Translations under genes and position numbers: made by a program | Assembly (NCBI GenBank): GCA_903858935.1 | Contig: CAIOKO010000035.1 | Location: 1-51,310, forward strand | Length of the DNA: 51,310 bases | From: an uncultured Schlesneria sp. | GTDB taxonomy: Bacteria; Planctomycetota; Planctomycetia; Planctomycetales; Planctomycetaceae | Reading direction: 5' to 3' | Notes under the pieces: generated by a model | Told to the model about the DNA's origin: nothing | What the model saw: the letters and a program-made list of their open reading frames with translations, nothing else | Databases searched by the model: none | Part shown: one piece after another, positions 39,086 through 48,404 of the stretch | Layout: each line of letters starts with the position of its first letter | Position numbering within the stretch: position 1 is the stretch's first letter

Positions 39086-41107
39086 ATGCAGAAGTCGCGT
39101 TTTCGTCGAGAGATGGTCATGACGTATCGGACGATCACTTTCGCCCTGTGTGTGTTCGCTGTTTTGTGGTTGCGACTGCAGATCATCGACACATTTGGAC
39201 TGGGAAGGTCCCTGGCACAAGACGGCAGGTCGCAGGAACAAGAGAATAAGGCGTTTCCGTCCGAGAACCAGCGAAATCGAATGGATAATGCAGAGCGGAC
39301 CGATGGCAAAACGAAGTTCCGTCACCCTGCCACTGTGTCATTTGATGTGACTGGAAAGATCGAAAATCCGGATGGCTCTGCAGCAGCGGAGGCGACCGTC
39401 ATCGCCATTCGATTGAGGCCAGGCTTGGGGCCCGATTCTCGTCGACAAGTCACTGCCGACGAGCGAGGTGAATTCTCCATGCGGTTGACAGGAGTTGCTA
39501 AATCAAATGCCGAGTGGTGGATGCTGGCATTGCATGGCGATGACAGTGGACGTCAAAGCGTGTCGTTTATCTTTCCTTCCCGAGCTGAAGACGGAACGAA
39601 GCCCCTCGAACAACAGCCAGAGTCGATACTTATTCGGATGGTGCCGGGAAGAGTGATCTCTGGTACTGTGTTTGATGAGGTCACCCGAAACCCAATCCCT
39701 TTTGCAAGGGTCTATTCGCATCAAGGACAACTCGTACGCACGAATCGCGACGGGCGCTTCGAGCTGCGAGGGGTTCCCGCTGGCATCGAAACCCTGGTCA
39801 TCACGGGACGATCCAGTTCTGTTCGAACACGGGTATTTGTGGATGTTTCCGAGAGAAATCACGCCGAGATTGATCTTTTCCTTGCACCCGGTGGCACTGT
39901 ACAGGGCCGAGTTCTCGATCAGAACGGCGATCCGGTTCCTGGTGCTGCCGTGTCGCGTAGCAGCGGCAGCATGATTCTGAGTGCTGCCCTGACCGAGACA
40001 ACCGATGATGAAGGTCGATTCACTTTTGATGGCTTTCCGCTGAAAACATTGATGTATCCATTGCAAGTCAGTGTACCCGGGTTTTACGCAACAGAATCGA
40101 ATATGTTCGCCATCCGCGATTTCGATCAGCCATTGGAATTAACGCTGGGGGTTGCAGCTGCCGAGGAAAATGGCGGACCTGCGGGCTTGCGAAATGCCCT
40201 GGCCGGGGGAGCCCAGGTCCCTCCGGTTGGTGCCATACGAGGCCGGGTATTTGACCCACAAGGACGACCCGTTCGGAACTTCATCGTCAAACTGCTCGCA
40301 GTTACCAGCAATGAGGCCCGTGACAGCGGGAGTTTTTCCGCGTCGACACGACATTTCTGCGACGACGACGGACGATTCGTGATCGGCCAGCTGGATGAAA
40401 ACAAGCGATACCGTATTGCTGCGATGGCACCGGGATTTGGCTGTGTCGTGATCGAGCCGATATTTGCTCGACGAGGATCAGCGTTGATGGAACAGGACGC
40501 GATCGAATTCCGACTCGGCCCGCCTCATCAATTGCAGCTACAGGTGGTCGATGCAGAGACACGGCAAGCCATTCCCGATGTCATGATCGGATTTTTGGAG
40601 AACAGTGGTCGTCGGGGACCGTTTGAATGGAACTATCGATTGAATGGTGCTCATGTGGAATGGACATCCACAACGGGGACAGCATGTTTCACCGATCTTT
40701 CGACAGACGAGGGATCTGTTTTTATCGAACATCCGGGGTATGCAAGGCATCAGCAATTTTGGAGACAGGCTGTCAAATCGCCTGCCGGAATGGACGAAGG
40801 TCGAATCGAGATTGTTCTGGTCAAGGAGTCGCGTCTTAAGATCCGGATTGCGAACCTCGGCAAGCGCGACGTTCGCGGTTTGTACGCAACTGTGACAACA
40901 TTGACTGGTCAAACCCTCGATTCGCCGATGGGCGTGCCGGGTGATCCACCGACGATCACTTTGCGGCAACTTTCACCTGGTAAACAAACACTCGTAATCT
41001 ATGACGCCAGTGCGGCCCAACCGTGGATTCCACTGGCAACCTTCGAAGCTAACCTCAAACAAGGTGACAACGAGACGGAGATCGACCTGAGCCGAGATTT
41101 GAAGTAG
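39086..41107 (+). CDS. Carboxypeptidase-regulatory-like repeat protein, membrane-anchored
   Basis: A roughly 673-residue protein. A hydrophobic segment (RTITFALCVFAVLWLRLQI, after a basic start) anchors or exports it. The rest has several CarboxypepD_reg-like beta-sandwich repeats: VPGRVISGTVFDEVTRNPIP, APGGTVQGRVLDQNGDPVPG and VGAIRGRVFDPQGRPVRN, each with a following turn such as DEGRFTFDGFP. Such repeats mediate surface or periplasmic interactions and no catalytic domain is visible. The start is uncertain (39086, 39116 or 39122, or an upstream GTG). A good terminator follows. Confidence 0.7.
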   Translation: MQKSRFRREMVMTYRTITFALCVFAVLWLRLQIIDTFGLGRSLAQDGRSQEQENKAFPSENQRNRMDNAERTDGKTKFRHPATVSFDVTGKIENPDGSAAAEATVIAIRLRPGLGPDSRRQVTADERGEFSMRLTGVAKSNAEWWMLALHGDDSGRQSVSFIFPSRAEDGTKPLEQQPESILIRMVPGRVISGTVFDEVTRNPIPFARVYSHQGQLVRTNRDGRFELRGVPAGIETLVITGRSSSVRTRVFVDVSERNHAEIDLFLAPGGTVQGRVLDQNGDPVPGAAVSRSSGSMILSAALTETTDDEGRFTFDGFPLKTLMYPLQVSVPGFYATESNMFAIRDFDQPLELTLGVAAAEENGGPAGLRNALAGGAQVPPVGAIRGRVFDPQGRPVRNFIVKLLAVTSNEARDSGSFSASTRHFCDDDGRFVIGQLDENKRYRIAAMAPGFGCVVIEPIFARRGSALMEQDAIEFRLGPPHQLQLQVVDAETRQAIPDVMIGFLENSGRRGPFEWNYRLNGAHVEWTSTTGTACFTDLSTDEGSVFIEHPGYARHQQFWRQAVKSPAGMDEGRIEIVLVKESRLKIRIANLGKRDVRGLYATVTTLTGQTLDSPMGVPGDPPTITLRQLSPGKQTLVIYDASAAQPWIPLATFEANLKQGDNETEIDLSRDLK

Positions 41108-41173
41108 ATCTCGAGCCATGCAGCAGGGACTCGTCTCTTTATCAATAAGATCTTTTCGCTAGAACGAAAGTCC

Positions 41174-41216
41174 AAGCGAGCCGGGCGGCGTCAGTCTCCC
41201 CGGCTCGCTTTGTTTC
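41174..41216 (+). terminator. Intrinsic terminator
   Basis: AAGCGAGCCGGG and CCCGGCTCGCTT form a 12-bp stem with a long loop, then TGTTT. It ends the regulatory-like gene. Confidence 0.75.
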
Positions 41217-41224
41217 CCGGTTTT

Positions 41225-41789
41225 TGCGAATGAGACGGGTCCAATGACGTTAAATACAGTGGGATGAGTCTCCTTCCAAGCCACGAAGCAGGTACTTGCA
41301 TCGACTTGGCAACTCGGCGCGAGCTTCGTCCTCCGGGGGTTCTCGTCCCGAAATCGAGGGGAGGGAGAGTGCTGCCATTTGAGTGGCCTCCTTGCCTCGA
41401 ATTGCATTTTCAGTTGTTTCCTGTAATATTATTTTGTTATCCATAAATAGCTGGCGTGGATAAGCAGGAAAAGCCGATCTTCACCGCTGGGGTTTTCAAC
41501 TTGGCAGGCATGCCGTGATTCCGGAGCGATGAGAAAAGGTCTGGATTGACAGTTAATAATACGAAGTTGGTCTGAAGGCCAACGCTGCGATGCATTTTCT
41601 TCGAGAATACACAGCCTGACGGAAAGCCGTGCGACTGCTTGACGGTCTTCCGTCAAGCAGTCGCGAGTTGCAAAGTGAATCTTGATGTGCCACTGCTTTT
41701 CCGAAGCAGTGGCACATCAAGATGAAGCTCGAAGAATGATACTTTACAGCGTTGCCCAGCGGGCTGATCACTCTGGAAAGCGAGCTGTG
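41225..41789. repeat. Repeat-rich region ahead of the transposase gene
   Basis: About 565 bases of non-coding DNA. It contains an imperfect inverted repeat TTATCCA/TGGATAA near 41440-41460 and two strong hairpins: a 15-bp stem at 41631-41664 (GCGACTGCTTGACGG) and a 20-bp stem at 41679-41723. The second has core TGTGCCACTGCTT and resembles the 1-495 repeats. Confidence 0.6.
41679..41723. repeat. 20-bp perfect hairpin before the transposase
   Basis: The arms are reverse complements of 20 bases around a five-base loop TTCCG, 67 bases ahead of the transposase start. IS200/IS605-type and REP-associated transposases recognise hairpins at element ends, so this may be such an end or a REP copy. Confidence 0.65.
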
Positions 41790-42245
41790 ATGTCTCAGTC
41801 ATTGTCCCAAATCTGGCTGCATCTCGTCTTCAGTACCAAGAACCGTCAGGTCTTTCTGCAGAATCCTGGCTTTCGGGACGAGATGTTTCTGATGTTAAAC
41901 CAGCCTCTGCAGGAGCTTGGTTGTCTCTCTAAATGTACTGGCGGCTGGATTGATCATGTTCATATCGTCTGCGGGCTGTCACCTGCGGTGACGATCGCCA
42001 AGCTTGTCGAACATGTGAAGACCGAGACCTCGAAATGGGCCAAAAAAACGTCGAGTGGTAGTCCGACATTCACATGGCAAGCGGGTTACGGAGCGTTCTC
42101 CGTCAGTCGGTCTAACCTCGACCGAGTTGTCAATTACGTGGAGCGACAGGAAGAGCACCACAAGCGGCATTCGTACCAGGAAGAATTCCGGGAACTCTGT
42201 CAGAAACACGAACTCGAAATTGACGAACGTTATGTCTGGGATTGA
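41790..42245 (+). CDS. IS200/REP-associated Y1 tyrosine transposase
   Basis: A 151-residue Y1-family (HUH) single-strand DNA transposase. The HUH motif is H56-V-H58 in WIDHVHIVCGLSP, and the likely catalytic residue is Y116 in VVNYVERQEEHHKRHSY. It ends DERYVWD, a form I recall in planctomycete transposase-like proteins of the RAYT/TnpA-REP type. The ATG at 41790 has GGAAAG ahead. A longer frame from 41682 would put coding sequence into the hairpin and is rejected. The stop is one base from the ATG of imuA. No right-end hairpin follows. Confidence 0.85.
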   Translation: MSQSLSQIWLHLVFSTKNRQVFLQNPGFRDEMFLMLNQPLQELGCLSKCTGGWIDHVHIVCGLSPAVTIAKLVEHVKTETSKWAKKTSSGSPTFTWQAGYGAFSVSRSNLDRVVNYVERQEEHHKRHSYQEEFRELCQKHELEIDERYVWD

Positions 42246-42246
42246 A

Positions 42247-42954
42247 ATGGAAACGCAACGTGCTGAGACTCTTCAAGCTTTGCGGCGAATTTGCCAGGGA
42301 ACCGCCAGGCAATTCACTCCAAAGTTTGATGAACGGCTCCGGTTGTCGACAGGACTGCCGGTACTGGATGCACTGTTGCCCGACCGAGGCCTGGAACCAG
42401 GCTGGATCATCGAATGGTTGTCTCCAGTCGAGGGTTGCGGAGCCAGCGTACTCGCACTCCAAGGGGTGCGAGCAGCCTTGCAGCGCCAACCGGTTTGGGC
42501 TGTCGTGGATGAAACGGGTGAGTTCCATCCACCCGCCGTGCAGGGTTGGGGAGTCTCTCTGGAGGCATTACTTTGGCTTCGGCCTTCGTCGGTTGCGGAG
42601 GCGGCATGGGCTGTTGAGCAGTGCCTTCGTTGTCCGGCTGTTGGAGTGACCTGGTTTCAGGCCGAACGGCTTCCTGACCGGGTCATCCAGCGCTGGAAGA
42701 TTGCGGCAGAAACAGGGGGTGGCCTGGGAGTGCTGTTTCGGCCTGCGAAAGCGGCTCAATATGCGTCGTGGGCGGATGTGCGCTGGCTGGTCCAGCCGAG
42801 GCCGGCAATGACAACCGCAGGGCGGCGGATGCGAGTGGAACTTCTCTCCTGTCGCGGTGGATATCGCATGGGAGACTCTGTCGAACTGGAAATCTGCGAT
42901 GCGACGGGTGATGTGCGTCTGGTGTCCGCTATGGCCGATACAGCGTCTGCGTAG
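42247..42954 (+). CDS. imuA: ImuA-like RecA-fold accessory protein
   Basis: A 235-residue protein of the ImuA/SulA-like family, partner of ImuB in SOS-type mutasomes. Visible segments are LSTGLPVLDALLPDRGLEPGWIIEWLSPVEGCG (the degenerate P-loop region), AVVDETGEFHP and RVELLSCRGGYRMGD. It is RecA-like without a full Walker A. Start at 42247 is chosen because ORF length and family start fit; a start inside the transposase gene is possible. It overlaps imuB by 56 bases, so the two are co-translated. Confidence 0.75.
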   Translation: METQRAETLQALRRICQGTARQFTPKFDERLRLSTGLPVLDALLPDRGLEPGWIIEWLSPVEGCGASVLALQGVRAALQRQPVWAVVDETGEFHPPAVQGWGVSLEALLWLRPSSVAEAAWAVEQCLRCPAVGVTWFQAERLPDRVIQRWKIAAETGGGLGVLFRPAKAAQYASWADVRWLVQPRPAMTTAGRRMRVELLSCRGGYRMGDSVELEICDATGDVRLVSAMADTASA

Positions 42955-44461
42955 TGCAGGGTCAGGAGGCTCTGGACCGATGGTCATCTTCGCAGAAGGC
43001 CGACGAGGGTTTCAGGTCACCGTCTGTTCTCCTGAAGCCGCCGAATGGGGGATTCGTGTCGGAATGCCGCTCGGGGAAGCTCAGTCGCTCTTGCCTGTTT
43101 CCTCACACAAGACATCCCGCCCACCACGTCGAAACGAAGTTCAGCGGGAGAAATCTCCCGCGTTGCCGGTGCTGAAACGGGCTGATCCGGCGGCCGATCG
43201 AAGTCGATTGCAGGAACTGGCCCTTTATTGCCAGATCTATAGCCCGCTTGTCGGCATCGAAGAGGCTCCGTCGCCCGAATCGCTGTGGCTTGATATCTCA
43301 GGCAGTGAAGTTCTGTTTGGCGGGGAACGGGGCTTGGCCGAGAAGCTGCGGGACGATCTGGCTCGGCAAGGAATCCAGGTGCGCATAGCCGTTGCCGACG
43401 CATGGGGTGCGGCGTGGGGAATCAGTCATTACGGTGAGTCGGATATCTCGCTGGTTCCACCGGGTCAGCAAACCAACTGGCTTTCCCCTCTACCCATTGC
43501 AGCACTGCGAATCGCCCCGTCGGTGAAGCAGTCGCTGCAGTCGCTGGATGTCATGACGATTGGCCAATTGCTGCGTATCCCTCGGGCGAGTCTGCCGTCT
43601 CGATTTGGCAAAGAACTGGTCCGGCGGATTGACCATGCATTGGGACTGGCTCCTGAACTACTGCAGGCCGAACGGTTGGCCGAACCGGTGTCTGAGGAAT
43701 GGCTGTTTGAAGAACCGGTCTCTGATCGCCAGACGCTCGATCATGTCTGCGAGGTCTTGTTAGAGCGGCTATTGACCCGGCTTGTGGCAAGGCGGGCCGG
43801 GTTACGCGAACTCGCCTGTCACTGGCTTGGCACGGTCACGGAACCGACGCGGCTGCGTCTTTTACGGCCAACAACCGAAAAGCGGCATCTGACTGAACTG
43901 CTGCGTCTGCAAAACGAACGGCGAGTTTTCATGTCAGGCGTCCATGGCGTACGTATGGAGGTTGTCGAAGTCGGCTTGCCCCCTCTTCGACAAGCGACAT
44001 TATTTGGAGACGATGCCGGTGAAGAGCACCCGCAGGCACTGGCAGAACTGGTCGACCGGCTGAGCATGCGGCTCGGTCGCCAGGCAGTACTGTGTCCACG
44101 GCTGATTCCCGACCCACAACCAGAATTCGCATTCGAGTCTATTCCCTGGCTCGATGCTCCACCTTCGACTGAGAAGGAAACCATCGGCATTGCCTCGCAC
44201 CTTCGTTGTCGACCATTGCGATTATTACGATCACCTCAACCACTCGTGGTCCAGCAGTTTTCGGCCGAAGGGCTGCCAACTCGCGTCCAGCGAGCGACCG
44301 TTATTCTTGCCAGCGGTCCCGAGCGAATTGAAGTCGGCTGGTGGCGCGGCCTGGATGTGAAGCGGGACTATTATCGCCTGAGTCTGGCGAACGGAGCAAT
44401 CTTATGGGCTTTCGTTGACCGAGACACAGGAGATTGGTTTCTGCACGGCTTGTTCGTGTAA
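42899..44461 (+). CDS. imuB: ImuB, Y-family polymerase-like mutasome protein
   Basis: A 520-residue Y-family-related protein. It opens MRRVMCVWCPLWPIQRL, the ImuB form; the usual DxD of active Y polymerases is absent, so it is likely catalytically inactive. The thumb-like HhH region LQSLDVMTIGQLLRIPRASLPSRFG is clear. QATLFGDD fits a beta-clamp-binding motif. ImuB links ImuA and DnaE2 at lesions. DnaE2 is not adjacent. Start 42899 has GGAAA eight bases ahead. Confidence 0.85.
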   Translation: MRRVMCVWCPLWPIQRLRSAGSGGSGPMVIFAEGRRGFQVTVCSPEAAEWGIRVGMPLGEAQSLLPVSSHKTSRPPRRNEVQREKSPALPVLKRADPAADRSRLQELALYCQIYSPLVGIEEAPSPESLWLDISGSEVLFGGERGLAEKLRDDLARQGIQVRIAVADAWGAAWGISHYGESDISLVPPGQQTNWLSPLPIAALRIAPSVKQSLQSLDVMTIGQLLRIPRASLPSRFGKELVRRIDHALGLAPELLQAERLAEPVSEEWLFEEPVSDRQTLDHVCEVLLERLLTRLVARRAGLRELACHWLGTVTEPTRLRLLRPTTEKRHLTELLRLQNERRVFMSGVHGVRMEVVEVGLPPLRQATLFGDDAGEEHPQALAELVDRLSMRLGRQAVLCPRLIPDPQPEFAFESIPWLDAPPSTEKETIGIASHLRCRPLRLLRSPQPLVVQQFSAEGLPTRVQRATVILASGPERIEVGWWRGLDVKRDYYRLSLANGAILWAFVDRDTGDWFLHGLFV

Positions 44462-44570
44462 AAGAAGCGGAATGTCTATCATCACAGTCGTCAGGAAATA
44501 ACACGATCATGTCCAGACCGACGAATAGCATTACGTGATTGACGGTGCCGGAACGTATGGAGTTTCAGAA

Positions 44571-45083
44571 GTGAGCGCAGAAAGCCGGTTACATCCTGTG
44601 GGGCGAGTTCTGTTCGGGGCAGGAATCGTGCTGGTCATTTTACGTGGGATCGAGTTATTCACACGAATGCCCGGACTTCCCGCGTTCTGGTATGCCAATC
44701 AATCAATCTGGGTTGCCATCGGATTGGGGCTGACCGCTGCAGGCTGGCAAGTTTTATGGGGACAAGCGGGTGCGCAAACCACTCAATGGCATCCATCAGT
44801 TCCAGGTAAACGATTTCGCACGACGACGCTGTACGTGGGGGAAGGCTGTCACCTTTGCGATGAGGCCGTCAAAGTCTTGGCAGAATACCACAAGTGGATT
44901 CCCACCCCTGATGAGATTGATATTCATTCCAACCCTGATTTAAACAAACGTTTTTGTACCTGCGTCCCGGTCGTCATGTTCGACGGAAAGATTCGATTTC
45001 GAGGCCGAGTGGACGAGACATTGTTACGGCGATTGATTGAAGGGACTCCGCCGATTCACGATTTAGCGTCTGCGAAATTCTAA
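44571..45083 (+). CDS. Membrane-anchored glutaredoxin-like protein
   Basis: A 170-residue protein: two hydrophobic helices (about 11-30 and 45-63), then a thioredoxin-fold domain. The redox motif is C93-H-L-C96 in YVGEGCHLCDEAV, with the cis-Pro region CVPVVMFDGK. It resembles DUF836/glutaredoxin-like proteins. I chose GTG 44571 because GGAG lies eight bases upstream; the upstream GTG 44535 has none. It may reduce or oxidise periplasmic or cytoplasmic disulfides; topology is not certain. A hairpin-like CCTGAC/GTCAGG lies after the stop. Confidence 0.65.
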   Translation: MSAESRLHPVGRVLFGAGIVLVILRGIELFTRMPGLPAFWYANQSIWVAIGLGLTAAGWQVLWGQAGAQTTQWHPSVPGKRFRTTTLYVGEGCHLCDEAVKVLAEYHKWIPTPDEIDIHSNPDLNKRFCTCVPVVMFDGKIRFRGRVDETLLRRLIEGTPPIHDLASAKF

Positions 45084-45318
45084 GAGCTCGGTTATCGGCG
45101 GGTTTCCTGACGACTTCTGTTTACAACTTCTGGTCGTGTCAGGCAGAGTTAAAAAAGCCATCTAATCGCATCGATTCGTCACAAGGAGTCCCCAGTGTCG
45201 ACCTCCGACATTAGAATCTGGCAACGCTTTACATTCATTTTGATCTGAACCCTGAAGTTTTACGTTAGCGTCTTAAATCCCATGGAGACGCGTACCTACC
45301 CGATAACAGGGCCAGTTC

Positions 45319-46770
45319 ATGTCGACTTCAACTTCTTTGTCTGATTCTCATGAGTATGTCCGTCGTTCATGGCGTCCGAGTTTTCGGACCTGGCTTTTTC
45401 TAATTGTGGCTTTGATTCTGACGACTCCGTTCCTGTTGCGAGCCTGTTTCATCTGGAGTGTTCCCGACATTCAGCCGTTTGATGAAAACGCATTCTGCAA
45501 AGTGGAAGTCCCCGCCGATCAGAATGCGTTTACTTATTATCGCGAGGCAGGTCGTCTGGCAGAGGGTGTCCAGGCGGCACTTCAGGCCAGTAACACCGTC
45601 ATGCCGATCGAAAACATGGACGAAGTGGTTGAGAACGGTTGGAGCGTTGCCAACGACTCATTGAAGGCCTGGTGTCAAGACTACCGCAAAGCACTGGACG
45701 AATGGCGAAAAGGGACCGAACTTTCAGACGCCTTCTACGTTTCGCCACGCGAAGTCACGTTTAAAATCGACGTGATGACACAGTTCCCGGTACTCAGCGA
45801 AGCTCGCAACTTTGCGCGTCTGGCGAGGTTTGAAGGATTGCGACTGGAGTCGGAAGGAGATTTTTCCAAGGCGAGGGAGTGGTACATGGCAATTTTCAGG
45901 TGCAGCCGCCATTTCACTCGACATGCATTCAACCTTCAGCGAATGACTGGTTCGGCGCTGCACGCGATGGCTTCCGCATCGCTTGTTCGATGGGCGGAAG
46001 ATTCACATGTCACGTTAGATCAGCTTCGAGCTGCACTGAGCGAAGTTCAAAACGCAGATCGGATGACCGATGCGGCTTCGTCAACTCTAAAGACTGATTA
46101 CCTTCTAGCGTGTAATACACTGAACCAGCGCGGCTGGCTTCAGGAAATGCAGGTCGACGAGGACGACGAAGGAGGCAAGGAACCCGGCGCAACGTTGACA
46201 AACATTGCTTTATGGCTGGTTGGTGAACCACAAACGACCCAACGAATTCTTCGGCAGGTCCTGTCGAATCAACTTAACGAAATCGACAAACCTTTGTCTA
46301 AACAGCAGCCACAAGCGGGTTTAGCCAATGCCGCACTCTTTCAGCCCGATCAAAAACTGCCTGGAAAACCAAATCAGCTTAATCCAGTGGGGATCAATCA
46401 AGCTGTCTCGCGGCTGATGATCACAAGGATCTTCGTCTCTGCACCACAGAACTTCGATCAGTTCACGAATTATGTCATCCGAGATCGAGCAAGACAGTTA
46501 TCGCTGGAAATTGGACTTGCTGCACAAGCATATCGCCGCGAACACGGGGAATTTCCCGAAGATACGATGGCGCTTGCGCCAAAGTTTTTGGATCAATGGC
46601 CCGCTGACCCCTTCAGTCCAACAGGCCAGCCAATGCACTACCGACGCGAGAAAGCGACGTCAGCCATGGTTTGGAGCGTCGGGCCCGATGGCAGCGATGA
46701 CAACGGGGATTTGACCTACACCGAAAAACAACACGCGAAGGATTTGGGGAACGAGTTGAAACCACGCTAA
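45319..46770 (+). CDS. Tandem paralogue 1, membrane protein with pseudopilin-like C-terminus
   Basis: A 483-residue protein. An N-terminal membrane segment (FRTWLFLIVALILTTPFLL) is followed by a helical domain with AFTYYREAGRLAEGV. The C-terminus has YRREHGEFPEDTMALAPKFL, WPADPFSPTGQPM and WSVGPDGSDDNGD, resembling the C-terminal pattern of type II secretion pseudopilins. It is highly similar to the next gene. No family is named with confidence. A long AGGGCCAGTTC sequence before the ATG is shared by both genes. Confidence 0.65.
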   Translation: MSTSTSLSDSHEYVRRSWRPSFRTWLFLIVALILTTPFLLRACFIWSVPDIQPFDENAFCKVEVPADQNAFTYYREAGRLAEGVQAALQASNTVMPIENMDEVVENGWSVANDSLKAWCQDYRKALDEWRKGTELSDAFYVSPREVTFKIDVMTQFPVLSEARNFARLARFEGLRLESEGDFSKAREWYMAIFRCSRHFTRHAFNLQRMTGSALHAMASASLVRWAEDSHVTLDQLRAALSEVQNADRMTDAASSTLKTDYLLACNTLNQRGWLQEMQVDEDDEGGKEPGATLTNIALWLVGEPQTTQRILRQVLSNQLNEIDKPLSKQQPQAGLANAALFQPDQKLPGKPNQLNPVGINQAVSRLMITRIFVSAPQNFDQFTNYVIRDRARQLSLEIGLAAQAYRREHGEFPEDTMALAPKFLDQWPADPFSPTGQPMHYRREKATSAMVWSVGPDGSDDNGDLTYTEKQHAKDLGNELKPR

Positions 46771-46920
46771 AAGTTAAGGATTCAGTCGCCTTATCAAACT
46801 TGAGCCGTGACATTAGACTCTGGCACCGGTTTCCGTAAATTTTGATCCGAACGGTGAAAGTCAACGTTCGCGTCTTAAGTCGTACGGAAAACAGTTCTCA
46901 CCCGACAGCAGGGCCAGTTC

Positions 46921-48390
46921 ATGTCGATCACAACAGCTTTGTCCGAGTCCAGATTCGATGCGCGCACGCGTCGATCATGGACGCCGACATTTCGGAACTG
47001 GTTTTTTCTGATTTCGGCACTGACCCTGTCAGCGCCGTTCCTGCTGCGAGCCTGGTTCATCGCGAGTGTTCCGGACATTCAGCCATTCGATGAAGATGCA
47101 TTCTGCCGAATGGAAATACCGCTTGATCAGAACGCGTTTACCTACTACCGAAAGGCCGGACGCCTGGCGGAAGGGGTTCTGGCAGATCGCAAGGCGGACA
47201 ATCGTGAAATGCCAATCGAATTCATGGTTGAAACGATGGATGAGGTTGTTGCCAGCGGATGGATTGCAGCCAACGAATGGTTGAAAGGCTGGTGTCAGGA
47301 CTACCGCAAATCGTTGGACGAATGGCGAAAGGGGACGGAACTTTCCGACGCCTGTTACCTTTCGCCGCGCGAAATCGCATTTAAAGTTGACGTGACAAAT
47401 CAGTTTCCGGTCCTCAATCAAGCGCGTCATTTTGCGAGATTGGCGAGGTTTGAAGGGTTGCGGCTTGAGTCCGAAGGGGAACTCGCCGAAGCCAAGGGTT
47501 GGTACATGGCGATTTTTCGTTGCGGTCGCCATTTCACTCGTCATGCTTTCAACCTTCAACGTATGACCGGTTCGGCTCTACACGCAGCCGCGTCCGCATC
47601 GCTTGTTCGATGGGCGGAAGATTCGCAAGTGACTCAAGACCAGCTTCAAACAGCTCTTAGAGAGGTCCAAATCGCAGACCAGATGACGGACTCAATTTCG
47701 TCGACATTCAAAGCGGAATACCTTCTGGCGTCGAATACTCTGAACAATCGCGGCTGGCTTCAATCGATGGAGTCTGACTACGATCATGAACGAGGCAGTG
47801 AACCGGCCAAAACGTTGACGAGTATTGCTTTATGGCTGGTCGGTGAACCACAAACGACGCAACGCGTCCTTCGGCAGATCCTGTCGAATCAACTCAGTGA
47901 GATCGACAAGCCCTTGTTCGAGCAGCAGCCGCAAGTGGATTTGACTAATACAGCACTCTTTCAGCCCGATCAAAAACTGCCTGAAAAACCAAATCAGCTT
48001 GGTCCGGTTGAGCTCAACCAGGCCGTATCACGATTGATGATCACCAGGATCTTAGTACCAAGTCCACAAAGCTTTGAACAATTGACAGGTTTAGCCACTC
48101 GCGATCAAGCCAGGCAGGTTGCACTGGAAATCGGACTCGCCGCACAAGCCTATCAACGTGAAAACGGCGAATTTCCCGAAGATTCGGCTGCCATTGTGCC
48201 AAAGTTTTTGGATCAATGGCCCACCGACCCCTTCAGCCTGACAGGCCAGCCGATGCAGTACCGTCGCGAGAACAAGACGTCAGCCACAGTCTGGAGCGTC
48301 GGACCCAACGGCAACGATGACAACGGCGAAGTGACCTACACCGAGCAACAACCCGCCAAGGATTTGGGGATCGCGTTAAAATCGCGGTGA
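46921..48390 (+). CDS. Tandem paralogue 2, membrane protein with pseudopilin-like C-terminus
   Basis: A 489-residue protein with the same build as its left neighbour: membrane segment (FRNWFFLISALTLSAPFLL), helical middle, C-terminal YQRENGEFPED, DPFSLTGQPM and WSVGPNGNDDNGE. Most residues are identical by eye, and the upstream leaders are also similar, so the whole unit including promoter was duplicated. It has an insertion (EFMVETMDEVV) relative to the first copy. It converges with inositol-phosphate synthase; stops are 14 bases apart. Confidence 0.65.
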   Translation: MSITTALSESRFDARTRRSWTPTFRNWFFLISALTLSAPFLLRAWFIASVPDIQPFDEDAFCRMEIPLDQNAFTYYRKAGRLAEGVLADRKADNREMPIEFMVETMDEVVASGWIAANEWLKGWCQDYRKSLDEWRKGTELSDACYLSPREIAFKVDVTNQFPVLNQARHFARLARFEGLRLESEGELAEAKGWYMAIFRCGRHFTRHAFNLQRMTGSALHAAASASLVRWAEDSQVTQDQLQTALREVQIADQMTDSISSTFKAEYLLASNTLNNRGWLQSMESDYDHERGSEPAKTLTSIALWLVGEPQTTQRVLRQILSNQLSEIDKPLFEQQPQVDLTNTALFQPDQKLPEKPNQLGPVELNQAVSRLMITRILVPSPQSFEQLTGLATRDQARQVALEIGLAAQAYQRENGEFPEDSAAIVPKFLDQWPTDPFSLTGQPMQYRRENKTSATVWSVGPNGNDDNGEVTYTEQQPAKDLGIALKSR

Positions 48391-48404
48391 GTTGCCCGGC
48401 CTGT

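Noticed and set aside
41682-41789. Longer N-terminus for the transposase
   Set aside because: The extra part would run through the hairpin and adds residues that do not resemble the family; the ATG at 41790 has a ribosome site.
42899-44461. Active Y-family DNA polymerase
   Set aside because: The N-terminal acidic metal-binding motif is replaced by the ImuB form, so a catalytic polymerase is unlikely.
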